From positions 58,322,665 to 58,386,664 of the forward strand of contig OU862906.1 of NCBI GenBank assembly GCA_917880885.1: a stretch of DNA of 64,000 nt. The letters run 5' to 3'. Shown piece by piece: positions 30,803 through 42,286 of the stretch. Under the pieces are notes generated by a model. The model had not been told where the DNA came from. It ran no database searches and was given only the letters and a program-made list of their open reading frames with translations. Positions within the stretch are counted from its first letter, which is position 1. Each line of letters starts with the position of its first letter. Both the position numbers and the translations under genes were made by a program. The DNA comes from Limnephilus marmoratus. Taxonomy: Eukaryota; Arthropoda; Insecta; Trichoptera; Limnephilidae.

Positions 30803-32330
30803 CTAAAACGCCACATCGGGTGAATATGAGTTATATATTGCCGAATTTTCCAGATGGTGGAATTTTCCAGATTACCGGAAATCTCCAATATTTACGATCC
30901 CCACGAAAAAACACAGACGAATTTGAACCGATGGCAAAATCTACTGCAGTTGACACATCAATTATTAATGAACGACACTATGAAGGTTTTGAAGATATCA
31001 ACTATTAAGGAGAAGAATCATGTCCCTTAAAAACCCAAAGGAATGATCTAAAGCAAATACGAGCTCTTCTTAAAAAACTGAACAAAAAATGGCACTCAAA
31101 AGCCTCAGAAATAAAAAGCTTTTTGTCCAAATATTTTTTTTGCATTTTAAGCCGATGAAACCATTCGTACTTTTATTTTAGAAACTACTTTAGATATTAG
31201 CCAAAAATTCTTACACTATACGCTGTCCAATACTTACTTTGGAGTTTCAAAGTTGGATATGAGAGGCAAGACAATTGCAGCTAATAAAACAAAAGCCGAT
31301 CTATTACAGTCCGCAAGAGATTACATAAAAAAACTTTTTTGAAATTAATAGCTGAACCTTTCAAGCTTGTTTTAATTTATATTAAAATTGTAGGCCTGCA
31401 GAGTGTAGGCCATTCATTTTTATTTTTTCATATTTTAATGGCTTTCACCCTTCAAGGGTTAAATAATATACTACGTCGTTATTTGCTCATCGTAGTATAT
31501 ATATATTTTTTTTAAATAAGGCTTCTTAATTTCAAATTTATATTGATTGAAAAGTATAATTTATAGGCCATTAATCCCCTTTTTCCATTTTTTCAGGCTT
31601 TACCCTTCAAGGGTTAAATATTATTTAATAAATCGTTATTTTCTCATCGTAGCGTATTATAACAAAATACTATATTCTTTATTTCAAATTAAAATTACTG
31701 AAAAGTTAAAATTGTAGAAAGCAACTTTATACAAATGTTTTGGCGATCGAAATATAATAAAATCCGTGTTTTTACTATTTTTTTTCTTTTTTTAACCAAT
31801 AAAATACCCCAATGACCATAGTTTAAATATGTATTCGTCATGTCCGTAAGTCTTTATGTCGGTCAAGAAATCACTTACGGTGGATCATTAGCCATTATTG
31901 CTTGGAATATCTATTACTTTTCTAATGATTAGCTTTTTTTCCTCACTACATTATTGGTACATTTGTCCGTAGGGTATTTTTCCTCTCGTATTAATGTGTA
32001 GTACAAAGAGTTTAGTTCTTCATCCTCGTGTGAAAATAACATAAACATGCACATTAGTCTTTTTTCCTGCCTAAATTTTTAGGCACTTTTGACTAAAGCG
32101 CCACTATCTTCGGAATTATTAATATTATTAAAAATATATGTATTACAATTGATTAGGTTTTATAAAAGCATTTATAATTTTCAAGCGGCAACAAAATCAG
32201 ATAATCTTTTTCAGAGTTATGATTTTTTTAAACTTTCAAACAGCTCTCCTGAACATTTAGCATAATGGCGCTTTAGCCATTTATCCTTTCCAGCGTCGAT
32301 ATATATTATCTATATTATACAGAGTAATTT
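30801..32330. mobile_element. Insertion splitting the nuclease gene
   Basis: Begins TGACTAAAACGCCAC (30801). About 38 bases across this junction (TATCGACGCTGGAAAGGA then TGACTAAAACGCC) recur inverted at 32268-32308, so inverted sequence bounds the insert; GACTAAAGCGCCAC occurs again at 32088. Inside are degraded coding scraps (YTLSNTYFGVSKLDMRGKTI at about 31210-31270) resembling a known insect element protein, a 62-residue frame (30820-31008), and two I-clade tail pieces (31409-31690). It is read as a decayed DNA transposon. Confidence 0.5.
31409..31690 (-). repeat. Tandem pair, I-clade LINE tail-like
   Basis: Two imperfect direct copies of about 160 bases (starting TAGGCCATT at 31409 and 31566). 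Each contains, on minus, AACCCTTGAAGGGTGAAAGCC-type sequence matching the 3' tail of the I-clade LINE at 13067-13090, then TCATCGTAG. No coding. Confidence 0.6.
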
Positions 32331-32332
32331 GA

Positions 32333-33574
32333 CAAAAAGATGCCTCCGTTGCCGCAATTTGTGATCGTTATATCACCTATGTCAACCACCACTATCCTGG
32401 AATGACTCGCACTGTGGTATTTGATGGGTACGCAAATCCAGTCAATAGTTCGAAATCACAAGAACAGATGCGACGATACAGACTGAGAAGGTCAGCAGAC
32501 ATCAATTTGACATGGAACAAATCAATACCCGTTAAACAGGAAGATTTTTTATCCAATCCTACCAACAAAAGTAACTTCATCTTCTTACTACAGACAAAGT
32601 TTCGGGAGAATGGGATACAGACTCTTCAGGCCACCGATGATGCTGACGTCCTTATCGTGAAGACTGCTGTGAAACTATCCTTTCACAATTCTGTGGCTGT
32701 CTTTGGTGAGGATGTGGACCTCACTGTCCTTTTGATTGCTTCCACTCCTCCCACCTAAGATATTCTGTTGCTGAAACCCGGACGAGGGAAAACCAAAACA
32801 TTGGCACTGTCCACCAAAGAGATGCAGCATCGTGGATTTGAACACATCATATATTTACATTCATTTACCGGATGCGATACAACGTCTGCAACTTTCAGGA
32901 GAAGCAAGGTGGGCTTTTCAAAATTGTACTTGGAGTCAGAAATGATCAAGCAAGCGGCAATGATCTTTTACAACCCCTCCTCTACTCACGATGAGGTTGA
33001 AGAGGCTGGAAATAAATGCTTCCTGAAATGGTATGCGGCGCCAAAAAGACAGACCTCCCTTAACCAGTACCGCTCCCAATCGTTCACAAGGTCCGTGGCA
33101 AATATGAAGCCTGACATCAGCTCCCTCCCTCCAACAGAGAGTGCAGCTAAACAGCATTCCCGGCGGACATACCACCAAGTTCAGCAGTGGCTCGGGATTG
33201 AGCTGTCCCCTGAAGATTGGGAGTGGAAACACGAAGGAGACACCCTGGCGCCAATTACAACAGAAGATCCTCCAGCACCGGAGGTCCTTCTGAAAATGAT
33301 ATTTTGCCGCTGTACCAAGGATTGTGCAATTGGCAAATGTGGATGCCGAAAAGCAATGCTGACCTGTTCTGCAGCGTGCCTTCACTGCCAAGGGAGATGC
33401 CTCAATAGCGTGCCTGTTGCCGAGGACGACGATGAAGACGACGTAGAGCCCTTTCAGCAAGAACATCCACCACTGAGAATGACGATGCCATGGATGAACA
33501 ACGCTTGCCAGGACCCTCACGTCCAAAGAGGATATGAAAACGTGATTCCACATAAAGTTGAGAGTGCAACATGA
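32333..33574 (+). pseudogene. PIN/FEN1-like nuclease ORF, C-terminal part, one stop
   Basis: One frame from 32333 to 33574 with a single stop at 32756-32758. In order: DASVAAICDRYITYVNHHYP, TRTVVFDGYANP (about 32399-32440), KQEDFLSNPTNKSNFIFLL, ATDDADVLIV and GEDVDL (acidic pairs as in PIN/FEN1-type metal sites; relatives usually read GEDTDLLVLL), HSFTGCDTTSATF, QVQQWLGIELSPEDWEWKHE, then a cysteine-rich end CRCTKDCAIGKCGCRK...CSAACLHCQGRCLN and an acidic tail. It probably once made a metal-dependent nuclease with a zinc-binding C-terminus, carried by the element. The nuclease fold is an inference. Confidence 0.65.
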
Positions 33575-34544
33575 TGTTATTGAGAACAGTGCCAAAGGAA
33601 ATGGGGCCAACTCATAATCAAAGAATTTCATCAAATCCTCATCAGATCGTTTGCTTATACACATCCGCTGAAACAGCAATGTTGGGTCAACTGCAACCTT
33701 TTCGTCGTGAATTTTTATCGACGAGCTGACAGAAGACATTGGAAATGCCCGATCTTTGCGGGACAACTTGATGTCTGAGAATGTCAAGCCCACTATTGCA
33801 TATCTATGCCTTTTCACCAACTCGAACAGCATCTTAGCACGTTATTGTAGCATCTCCGACGACTAACCTAATCACCCATTACAATAATAATGATTATAAA
33901 ATGAATTCCACTAATCATCTGTTCGAGAACAACTTACCTGCTTTCTTGCGTGCAAAAATTAATAAGGAATTTCCCATGAAGAAAAAACCCGTCTTAATAA
34001 TTTGGTAAGAAAAAACAGCTTTTTCTGAAAATGACGACATTTTACGAAAAAACTTAAAATTGCTGTAAATATTTACTGGTTAGAGATTTACTTACATATG
34101 AATATATATTCTAAAAGATAATTAAATTATTTACAACTACTTTCAAATAAATTTCTTTCTTGGATGAATATTTTAGACGATATGAAGGAATGTTTGATGA
34201 AAAATGTGAGGTGAAATGATTTTTTTCGAAAATATTGACATTTGTGGAGCGTATAACTCAAAAACGGCTGGGATTTCCAAAATTACGTAAAAAATAAAAG
34301 ATGTAGATAATTTTATGAGCTTTTACTTATTCTTAAAAAGTTTTCCTCTGCGACGCACCGTTTTTGAGATATAAACGGAAACCCGAAAATTGGGACCTTC
34401 CCCCCCCCCCCCCTCCCCCCCTAGCTCGCCACTTAGACGTCAGGACTTTTAGTATGTTCACACCCTAAGCACCCTAAACAAGTCCTGAAAGAATCGCTTA
34501 GGTTCCTGCTCACGCACTCTACAACTCCTTCCTTTACTGGACTA

Positions 34545-36680
34545 ATGTACAAACTGTAAAAATGTAAACTGTCGATTTCCCGAAAAAATAAATAAATAAA
34601 TAAAGGAATAGTTAGTAAATATAATGAAACACGTTGATGATTTTGTTTAAATAAATGGTGTGTACAATGTGATTTGTCTTTTAATCTGATTGCATTTTGT
34701 TCCCTAAATTCCTGTTGAAATACAGGAGTAGTTTGTAAATATAATGAAACATGTTGATGATGGTATATCGAACGCGTTATGCAGACTAGATGAAACATTT
34801 CGTAATTGGCTTTTGATAACAACGACACTGTCACCAGATACTCACCATTTACTCACGACAGTTGGATTTGCGATAATTCACTGTGGATTTTTACGCGATG
34901 GATGAATCTCAATCATTAGCTCATCAATAATTTGAGGATCCAGACATTAGACCATAACTTTCGGTAAAACTTTTCAAAAACGTAAGATAGTCTGTAACAC
35001 TGTAACGGTTTGAAATTATAATGTACAAAATCACTTGATGAAGCAAGCACCCAATAATTAAGTTAGTTACTACGTATCAATTCAAATTGAAATTTGAATT
35101 CCTAATTGAATATATTCTTTGAAAAAATCGAATCCAGCATTTCTTTTGTTGCCCAAAACATACTACGAACAATAGAATTTTTCTTCGAGGAGTTCCAAGT
35201 AGGCAGCCAGAGGGTCCGCAAGTTTGTTTTAACGTGAGAAGATACATACTTCGGTGAGATCGCCATTACCTGTGAGCTATAACTTCGGTTAGTTTTGAGT
35301 TTATTGATTTACCATTTAATATTTTGTTCAATTTGAACTGGCGCCCTTATAGTAATTTTAACATCTTGAGATTATTTTTAAAACACGATACGCTATCGAT
35401 TCATTTTATAGTTTTTTTAAACTATTTAGTTTCTTTTTCCAAATACTAAACACGACCCTGATGTATTAGAATATTATTTTGTTAGAGTCTCATGTTCTGA
35501 TTTTGTTATTTAATAATATAATTTAATTGTTGCCACAACTTTTTTATTTATAGCTAATGTTTTATTAAGTATTGTACTTATTCATATTCTAGCATTACAT
35601 TAACGCCCAAGTGTGGTGTACATTTACGAACTATTTACAAGTCGGGAGTCTCTGGGTGCCGGTGCTTATTATTTACATTTTTTGTGCAGGTCTACAGGTC
35701 TTGTACAAATGGTGTTTAAAATGTGGTTGGTTTTCTTTTAATTTGATTGCATTTTGCTCAATTAATTCCTGTCGAAATACAGGAGTAGTTCGTAAATAAC
35801 GTGTAAATAAGAATATACCATATTATAATATTAATACATTTAGGCATATCATGATGAATAAAAATATTTCTAGGTAAATGAAAAATTTAAAGTATAAAAA
35901 TATTTCTAGTCGAAAACTAAAATTCCATATGTACCTACTATAAAATATGAATGAATCTTACATTGTAAACTGACATGATTAGAGATTTTGAAAAATGCTT
36001 CATGTGTTAAGTTAACTTAACTTAAGTTCATGTGTGACAAAAGGTATCTTGAATCGAAAACTATTTTATAAAAAGTGCGCAATTCATGTACTAAAATATC
36101 TGCAACCGAATGTTTTCTTTGCAAAACATCCTCAAAATATATACATCCTTAAATAAGCATATAAAAGTAAATCATACAAATATTTTATCATGAAACACTT
36201 TGCGCTACCAAAATTATTTCATTCCCGGAAACGTACACAAAGTATTACTTGTTTACTCATTAAACACATTGTAAAGAACACAGATACCAACCTTTAATTA
36301 AATATTCTACTAATTAACTTGTTTTTATTAAAAAAATATGGGTTATATACCAATAGAGAAATGTTAATTAGTTGCTCAAAGAACTTCTGGTTAATAATAC
36401 TGCAGTGAATTTTGAAATTTGTGCATAGCCTTTGTAAAAATGCATATTTTTCGTTGACGTGACAAATTATTAGTTATTCTTTGTTTTTTGCTTTGCTTTC
36501 AATAAAGAGTAAAAGTTAAATATTTTAGATTTACAGTTACCTAAATTAATCACAGCTCATCTTCAAAGAATGAATTTTTTAACGTTACGACTCTATTCTC
36601 AAAACAGGAAAACCATATTTCAATGTATGAATAAAAATGCTATATTATCGTGATATTATAGCCGTCTCAGAACAGACATC
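34545..36680. repeat. Non-coding with dispersed repeats
   Basis: 34604-34645 and 34725-34765 are direct copies (GTAAATATAATGAAACA.GTTGATGAT). 34661-34735 and 35715-35805 share ATTGCATTTTG...AATTCCTGT.GAAATACAGGAGTAG and relate to 27950-28015. No gene is seen; a 62-residue frame at 35611-35799 overlaps the repeat and is not convincing. Confidence 0.5.
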
Positions 36681-36682
36681 GT

Positions 36683-36864
36683 CGAAGGCGGAAACACACT
36701 TGTGTGGTGTGGTGTGTTGTGACTACAAATTAACCAATCATCGTCGTCGCTTGTCGACACGCCACAACCTACAAATATGTCTCTAACCATAATAAATGTA
36801 TGAAACCGATGTGCTTCTGGCGCGCCACGACACACCACACCACACAAGTGTGTTTCCGCCTTAA
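36683..36864. repeat. MITE-like element with 37-bp inverted ends
   Basis: AAGGCGGAAACACACTTGTG then TGGTGTGGTGTGTTGTG (36683-36719) is inverted at 36827-36864 with few differences. About 180 bp in all, no coding. It is a short non-autonomous DNA element by structure; the target duplication is unclear and the superfamily unassigned. The minus frame crossing it is spurious. Confidence 0.8.
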
Positions 36865-37650
36865 GACAGGAGACATGTTTTCATTTGTATCGACCATACA
36901 TATTTCAATAAATGCCTAGGTTGTCAGCAATGACACTTAAAAACTAAAATTTAAGGCAAAAAGCAGTTCCGATCCACGGATAATAATATTTTTGCTGAAC
37001 ATTAACAACTTATCTTGCAACACTCGGGTGCGTGCATACATCATAATAGGGTAGTTATGATTTTTGGTATGTTGTATTTACATGATGGTGGCACAATGAA
37101 AAAAAAGGCCTAACTCGACCGACCTCTGGATCTTTGTCAAAATCCAAAAAAGCCTATTTGCGCAATATTATTTGACCTTTATTTAGTTTTTGCCAATTTT
37201 GACCCCGAAGGTAAAATTCTTCAGTAAAGAATGGTCAATAAAAAAATTGTGAATTTAATGATGTTTGAGATAGAGATGTTCAAAATTAATTAAATTTTTT
37301 AATTTTTTTGAAGTTTAGCAATTTTAGCGGTTTTAAAATAGAAGCTGTGATGTACCTACCCGAGGTTAAAATGAAAATTCAATAAATTCACACCTGGCCT
37401 CAAAAGAGTCCCCCCCAATCGTGTGTCAAAACATTGAATGCCATTGAGTCTGGCTGGTAATTTAAAAACAAGATTTGCGTTTTGGAAATTTTCTATTATT
37501 TAATTTAATTAAAAGATCTGGAAGTCGGCCGAGTTGTGCTGAAATGTGCCGATCTACAAAATAAAAAAGATATATTCTGGTATAATATTATATGGTAAAC
37601 TTTGAGAATATTATTAATTTGTATTTGAAATCAGCCCACAAAAAATTATT
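36865..37650. other. No gene seen
   Basis: AT-rich, non-coding. Confidence 0.4.
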
Positions 37651-37651
37651 G

Positions 37652-37652
<1 letters not shown>

Positions 37653-37699
<47 letters not shown>

Positions 37700-37905
37700 C
37701 ATAAGAAGCAATTACTTTGTGGTTAGACATTATATTATAAAAATAAATAAAACACTTTGTATTTTAACCACAAATTTATTATATTACATATCGACCGGTT
37801 TCGCTTACATCAAGCTTCTTCAGGATATAAGTAATAATAACTAAATGTTAAGTGAGAGCTATGGCTTATATATAAGTTGAGTGACAGAGGGAGAAAGAAA
37901 ATGAC
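37653..37905 (-). mobile_element. PLE terminal repeat with 47-base poly-T
   Basis: Starts with 47 T (37653-37699), then TTACTTTGTGGTTA, shared with the PLE ends at 58150 and 58510, then a hammerhead core on minus (37792-37823). Downstream on minus, sequence to about 37905 has no coding. It is the 3' part of a Penelope-like element with a long A tail on its transcribed strand. Confidence 0.7.
37790..37825 (-). ncRNA. Hammerhead ribozyme motif (PLE)
   Basis: On minus: CTGAAGA (complement of 37817-37823), stem II GCTT-GATGT-AAGC, GAAAC, then the short stem III ACCGGT and cleavage-site C. This matches the CTGANGA...GAAA...UH core with the minimal stem III known for PLE type I hammerheads. Confidence 0.7.
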
Positions 37906-37936
37906 CAAGAACATAATTAGAAAGGTGGTAATGAAT

Positions 37937-38050
37937 TAATTGTGAAATAACACAAATTAATCAAATAAAATTTATTTGCCTCGCCGGGATTCGATCCCTC
38001 GACATTCGAATTGCGAGTCAAGAGCCTTACCGCTCGACCAGGCCGGCCGT
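37937..38050 (-). repeat. SINE A head fragment
   Basis: Minus copy of the tRNA-like head (37980-38050: GGCCGGC..., B box GGATCGAATCCC) and the adjacent AAATAAATTTTATTTGATTA linker. The body is missing, cut where the PLE piece begins. Confidence 0.75.
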
Positions 38051-38297
38051 CAAATTTAAGTTCCAATAATCCAGATTTAAGAAAAAATATTTTTATGTAG
38101 GTATCTACTGTTTTCAACATATTTGTGTATTTTCTGGTACGCTTAAAAAACATCAGGTCATTAGAATTATCGTAAAAGTCTACGGAAAACAAACCAGAGC
38201 AATTCACACGCGTAGAAGTAAAACCTTTAAAAAACTAAAGTAGATAAGAGTGGGGAGGCATAAGAGGAGACTGATTATACTATCTCATTCCCTTGTA

Positions 38298-38420
38298 GGT
38301 TAAATTCTATAGATATATGTCTTTGTTCCTTTTTAGTGTCGCTATTTTTCGATTTATCGAGTTTCAAATCACAACGGTGCTAAAGAAGTTTTCACTTTAA
38401 AAACTCTAATTTATAAAAAA
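38298..38420 (+). repeat. Dispersed repeat D2, copy 1
   Basis: About 115 bases (AGTGTCGCTATTTTTCGATT, AACGG.GCTAA.GAAGTTTTC) recur in the same orientation at 45360-45475. The family is not recognised; no coding. Confidence 0.6.
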
Positions 38421-40550
38421 AACACCATGATTTCATGTTAGTCTGTGACCTCGTCAACACATTGACAATAGTATATGGTGTACCTACATCTTGCATGGTA
38501 AGGTACATGTTTATGTAGGTACACATCCTCGCGAATTATCTAAATTTCCTTAATAAAATCGTCGCAGAAAGTTTTCTCAATAAACATTTATTTTTCACGC
38601 TTTAAAAATGCACATTTCTTCAGTTCGTGTTGGCCAGATAAAACAAGTTCGGTAACTAACATTCAAATTGAAGAACAAATTATAAATTCTATGTAGTATT
38701 TAGGCATTTTTGAAAAAAAAATTGCATTTACAACACCTCCAGTGAAAAGTACGAATTCGTTTCAGAAGGTTGCGTTAATGTACATCCAAAATTTTGATTA
38801 TTCTCACAACAATTTGACAGAGTGCTTTCTGAACTTTATTTTAAAGAAAACCCCAACGTCACATAAAATTATATTACGACTTCACTTAGAATTCTGATAT
38901 AAAACGAATGAAAATAACATAATCTAATATATAATATTTTACCACATGATTTTAGGATGAAAAATTTCAAATTTATAAAAGTTTTAAAAAACTGTTTCAT
39001 GCTTAATATTTCGATGCAAGCGTAACGATATTTTAGAATTTAAGTTTTTTTTTCTTTTTTTAACTTTACATATTTAATAATATTATTATTCAATTTATCA
39101 AAGCAGTTCATTTGCAAAACAAATTCCGGAGTGTAATTATTATAACAGCTGTCCGCGTAATAATAATTACACAGAAGTTGTTTAGAAATAAACGGTTTTT
39201 ATATAAATTGAATGATAATATTATTGAATATACTCGTACTAACATAAAAGACAAAATTAAAAGGAGTTCTACAATTTAAACTTGTTAACAATAAATACAT
39301 AATTATGAAAGCCTTAAAATTTTGTTATTATTGTTTTCAGATTTCGTTTACTTGAAGGGTTTTGATTGATTTTAAATACTCTTTGCAAAGCTCTTAACAA
39401 AACATTTACGGAATATTAATAAGTCTTATTAAAGCTTTAATTCTATCGTAAAGTTCCCAAATCGTTTGAAATTATCAATTTTATATTTTCTAAGATAAGA
39501 CGTTTATAATTACTGTACTCGTATGCTAATGCCCAATTGGAATATTGCATGTTTTGCACCATTATACTTTTTTCGAGGGTATAGTGAGTGAAAATTCCTT
39601 TGTGGAAGACCAGAAATTGAATGTTTTTTGATGTACCTAACAAGATTTCTCCACTTCCCACAATATTGGGAATCGCACTGGCTAACTTTATTTTTTCTGC
39701 CTTTTATGCAATTACATATTGTGGTAATTTGCATCGGACGTTATTAATACCCTAGCAACTGTACAGTTGAAATTTAAGAATCGGACACCGAGTACAACTC
39801 TGACGCCGCGCCATATGAAACCATCTGTGAACGCGAAGTTTGTGACTTAAGCTACTATCGTAATGTGACCGATTTAAAGCAAGTAGCTAATAATGCGAAA
39901 AGATTGCACCATTTACGTTAACAGCTAGTATGAAGGACGTTGGCTGGTAGGCGTAAGTACTCTTGATTTTGAATTTTCATTAATCTCTCCTATCTGGATA
40001 AGGATGGCAGTTTGTACACTGTTGTTCCGCCCGCAGTGCCTAGCAGCAAAAACCTACGGAGCGGATAGTCTTATTTATTGTACGCAGAACTTATTTGAAT
40101 CCAAACATTGAAATTAGGACATCTGCGTAGTTTGGCTAAACATAATTTTCTTTAAACTTTACGGAGTTTGCGTTTTTACGCTGCCCTTTACAGCTTTAAA
40201 AATAAAAACATATTTCCCAAGTCAACCAGAAACCAAAAATTCTTCTTTTATAATTAAATCCACTCCGAAGGCAAAATAAACCAACACTAGTTTTCTTTCT
40301 CACGAACACGAAGAAAAAATAATATCTCTCGTATTTGTGAAACATATTGTCCCGTGTTTTGCTTATGGTTTGTGAAGCATATTTTTTATGGAATCTGTTT
40401 CCTGCTAGTTTCGGTGGCGCTTCTAGGTCAGGGATAAATTATTATTTCATGTTATTTTATGGTTAGTTTATGTTTGTATTATACCCGAAACGAAATTTAA
40501 AAATCAAGAAAACAATTTTTTTTGTAATAATTATCTGAGGTGTTATCGAA
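38421..40550. other. No gene seen
   Basis: Long AT-rich non-coding stretch; short minus frames at 39443-39734 show no domain. Confidence 0.35.
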
Positions 40551-40552
40551 CG

Positions 40553-40624
40553 AACGATATTGCTCTGGATATGCTTTAGATGAACAATATGCTTTAATAG
40601 TACACTATGCTCTAGACTCTAGAT
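40553..40624. repeat. 18-bp satellite, left part
   Basis: Degenerate units related to TGTACAATATGCTCTAGA. The array is cut by the transposon at 40625; ACTCTAGAT (40616-40624) is the left target duplication. It continues at 42574. Confidence 0.75.
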
Positions 40625-40944
40625 TAAAGTGGTCCAGGCCTGCAAAGTAATTTTTTTTTTCAAATATAAATGTAGCCACCCATTTTATTTGTTACACCTA
40701 TCATTCCTATTATGTATAAAAAATTTCAGCCCCCTATCTTATATACAAGGGAGTGCTCATCGAATTAGAAGTTTCTGACAAAAGTTCTGGATTTTAAGTA
40801 AAACACGTAATTGAGGGTTAATTAATTTTACAACTACTTTAGTAAAATAAGTATAAAACGTATTTAAATTTGAACAAAATTTGGTAACAAAGCAATAATT
40901 AACATACTATTAGTCGCAATCTCTCAAAACTATGTTTGTTAACT

Positions 40945-41481
40945 CCATTTTGTTTCAGTAGAAACGATTTTTCTATTTTGTTCAACGATGTGAAGTAAAA
41001 ATTGCTTTTCTTCCTCATTCTTAGTGTTGTAATCTTCAAATAGTTTAACACCTCTCTCCGCTGTATCATTAACAACACGCAAATTTTTGACTCGGCTTTT
41101 GCCCTGAAGGTAATCAACATTGTTATTCCAAGTCTTAGGAGGTAATTACAAGAAAGAGTCCTTGATATCAAGACCTAAGAGCGTTTTCAACGTTCTTTGT
41201 GATGGAAAAGCTTCTAATTTAACCTCTGAGGCAAGCTTAGCAAAATCACCTCGTACTGAACGATTACCGCCATCAGAATTTATTTTTTGAATAATGGCCT
41301 GTTTCTCAGCATCAGACAGCTTCTCAGAAAACAAGGTAAATGAGACTAGTTCATCTGACAAATACCATAAGTGACGCTCTAAGACACCCCTAGCTGCTAT
41401 ACTGATTTCGGAATCAATGGCTTCGTACAATTTTAGGCTATTCCAAAGTATTAAGTCATTTACTGGTGCATCCGCTGCCAA
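40945..41481 (-). pseudogene. Transposon ORF, C-terminal part, one stop
   Basis: A continuous minus frame with one stop (41146-41148). It reads VNDLILWNSLKLYEAIDSEI, RHLWYLSDELVSFTLFSEKL, then after the stop RVVNDTAERGVKLFEDYNTK and EEEKQFLLHIVEQNRK. These phrases match a mobile-element protein that I recall as repeated in arthropod and cnidarian genomes and of unassigned superfamily. The C-terminus is near its usual end. Confidence 0.6.
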
Positions 41482-41616
41482 AGACGCTTCGATTCAAACT
41501 TTGGTGTAGATGATAACTAACAAATCGAACCATTTGTTTTTCTTCTCTCTTGATTAGTTTAAATCTTATTACGATCAAGCGCAACGTATTGTGTAAATAT
41601 GTCACTTGTAGACAGT

Positions 41617-41838
41617 TTAACGCACTGCAAACTCATCTTTGAACTTATCCTCTAATATGCCAGCAATACTAGAAGTGCTACTGAAACTGCACTCAAGTTT
41701 TAACTCTTGTCTCGACACCACCGAAGATGAAGCATTGCTTTCAGCAGCTGTTTCTTTCAATTCTTCAGATCTTTGTTTCCATTTTAGAGAACTTTCTTTG
41801 ACCTTTTCTAATTTCTTGTCGATTGAGGTCATAATCAT
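41617..41838 (-). pseudogene. Transposon ORF, middle fragment
   Basis: Minus frame of 73 residues (SLKWKQRSEELKETAAESNA...), Lys/Glu/Ser-rich. It lies between the N- and C-terminal pieces and probably belongs to the same ORF. The rest of the middle region appears deleted, so the element is non-autonomous. Confidence 0.45.
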
Positions 41839-41944
41839 CTTACGTTCTCATCTTTGATCGATGAGAAACGCTCTGTCTTCCGAAATTTTTATCAAATTCA
41901 AAGCGCTTGCATGTGCAATATCAAAAAGTTTGTCTAGTTCTTTT

Positions 41945-42286
41945 TTAAACAAATACTCTCCTTTTTTGTGCTTCAGAATTTTTTCCTCTATTTTTATTCA
42001 ATTGCAGCCAGTTCTTAAGAAACTTAATCAGTTTTTCAATGCAGTGATTTTGTTGTCTGGTCGGAATACTAGATTTACTCCATACTTTTAGAAGTTCTTG
42101 AATAAGTACATGCGCGGAATCTTTCACATTTTTGGAATCATTTAATATGTAGTGATAACGGAGTAAAACTTGCCAAAGAGTAGGATGTTGGTTAAGCCTC
42201 ATCAATGGCTCAATATCTCGAACCTCAAGTAGAAAAATTTCGTATTTTTTTCGAGTAGATGAACACATTTTACTACACTGATTCAC
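41945..42286 (-). pseudogene. Transposon ORF, N-terminal part
   Basis: Minus frame of 113 residues, including LMRLNQHPTLWQVLLRYHYI, LIQELLKVWSKSSIPTRQQ and a basic end (NWLQLNKNRGKNSEAQKRRV). It resembles the N-terminal segment of the same element protein (an LPT...VLRYFF-like box, then a helical EIW..A.IPT box). Separated from the next piece by a frameshift. Confidence 0.5.

Larger units (their letters stand above)
29692..34544. mobile_element. 4.85-kb element with 0.96-kb terminal inverted repeats
   Basis: Left arm about 29692-30655 and right arm about 33584-34544 are inverted copies (ends TAGTCCAGTAAA) at high identity over about 960 bases. They include a G-run (29827-29853 / C-run 34399-34421) and the 5' part of a coding region. 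The interior holds the broken nuclease-like gene (30365-30802 and 32333-33574), itself interrupted by a 1.5-kb insertion. Arms that include coding sequence suggest the right arm arose by inverted duplication of the left. No clear target duplication was found. The superfamily is unknown. Confidence 0.75.

Noticed and set aside
32936..33832. 298-residue minus frame
   Set aside because: It is antisense to the nuclease-like ORF at its left part and the inverted copy of that ORF's N-terminus at its right part; not a separate gene.
36656..36847. 63-residue minus frame
   Set aside because: Lies within the MITE-like inverted repeat.
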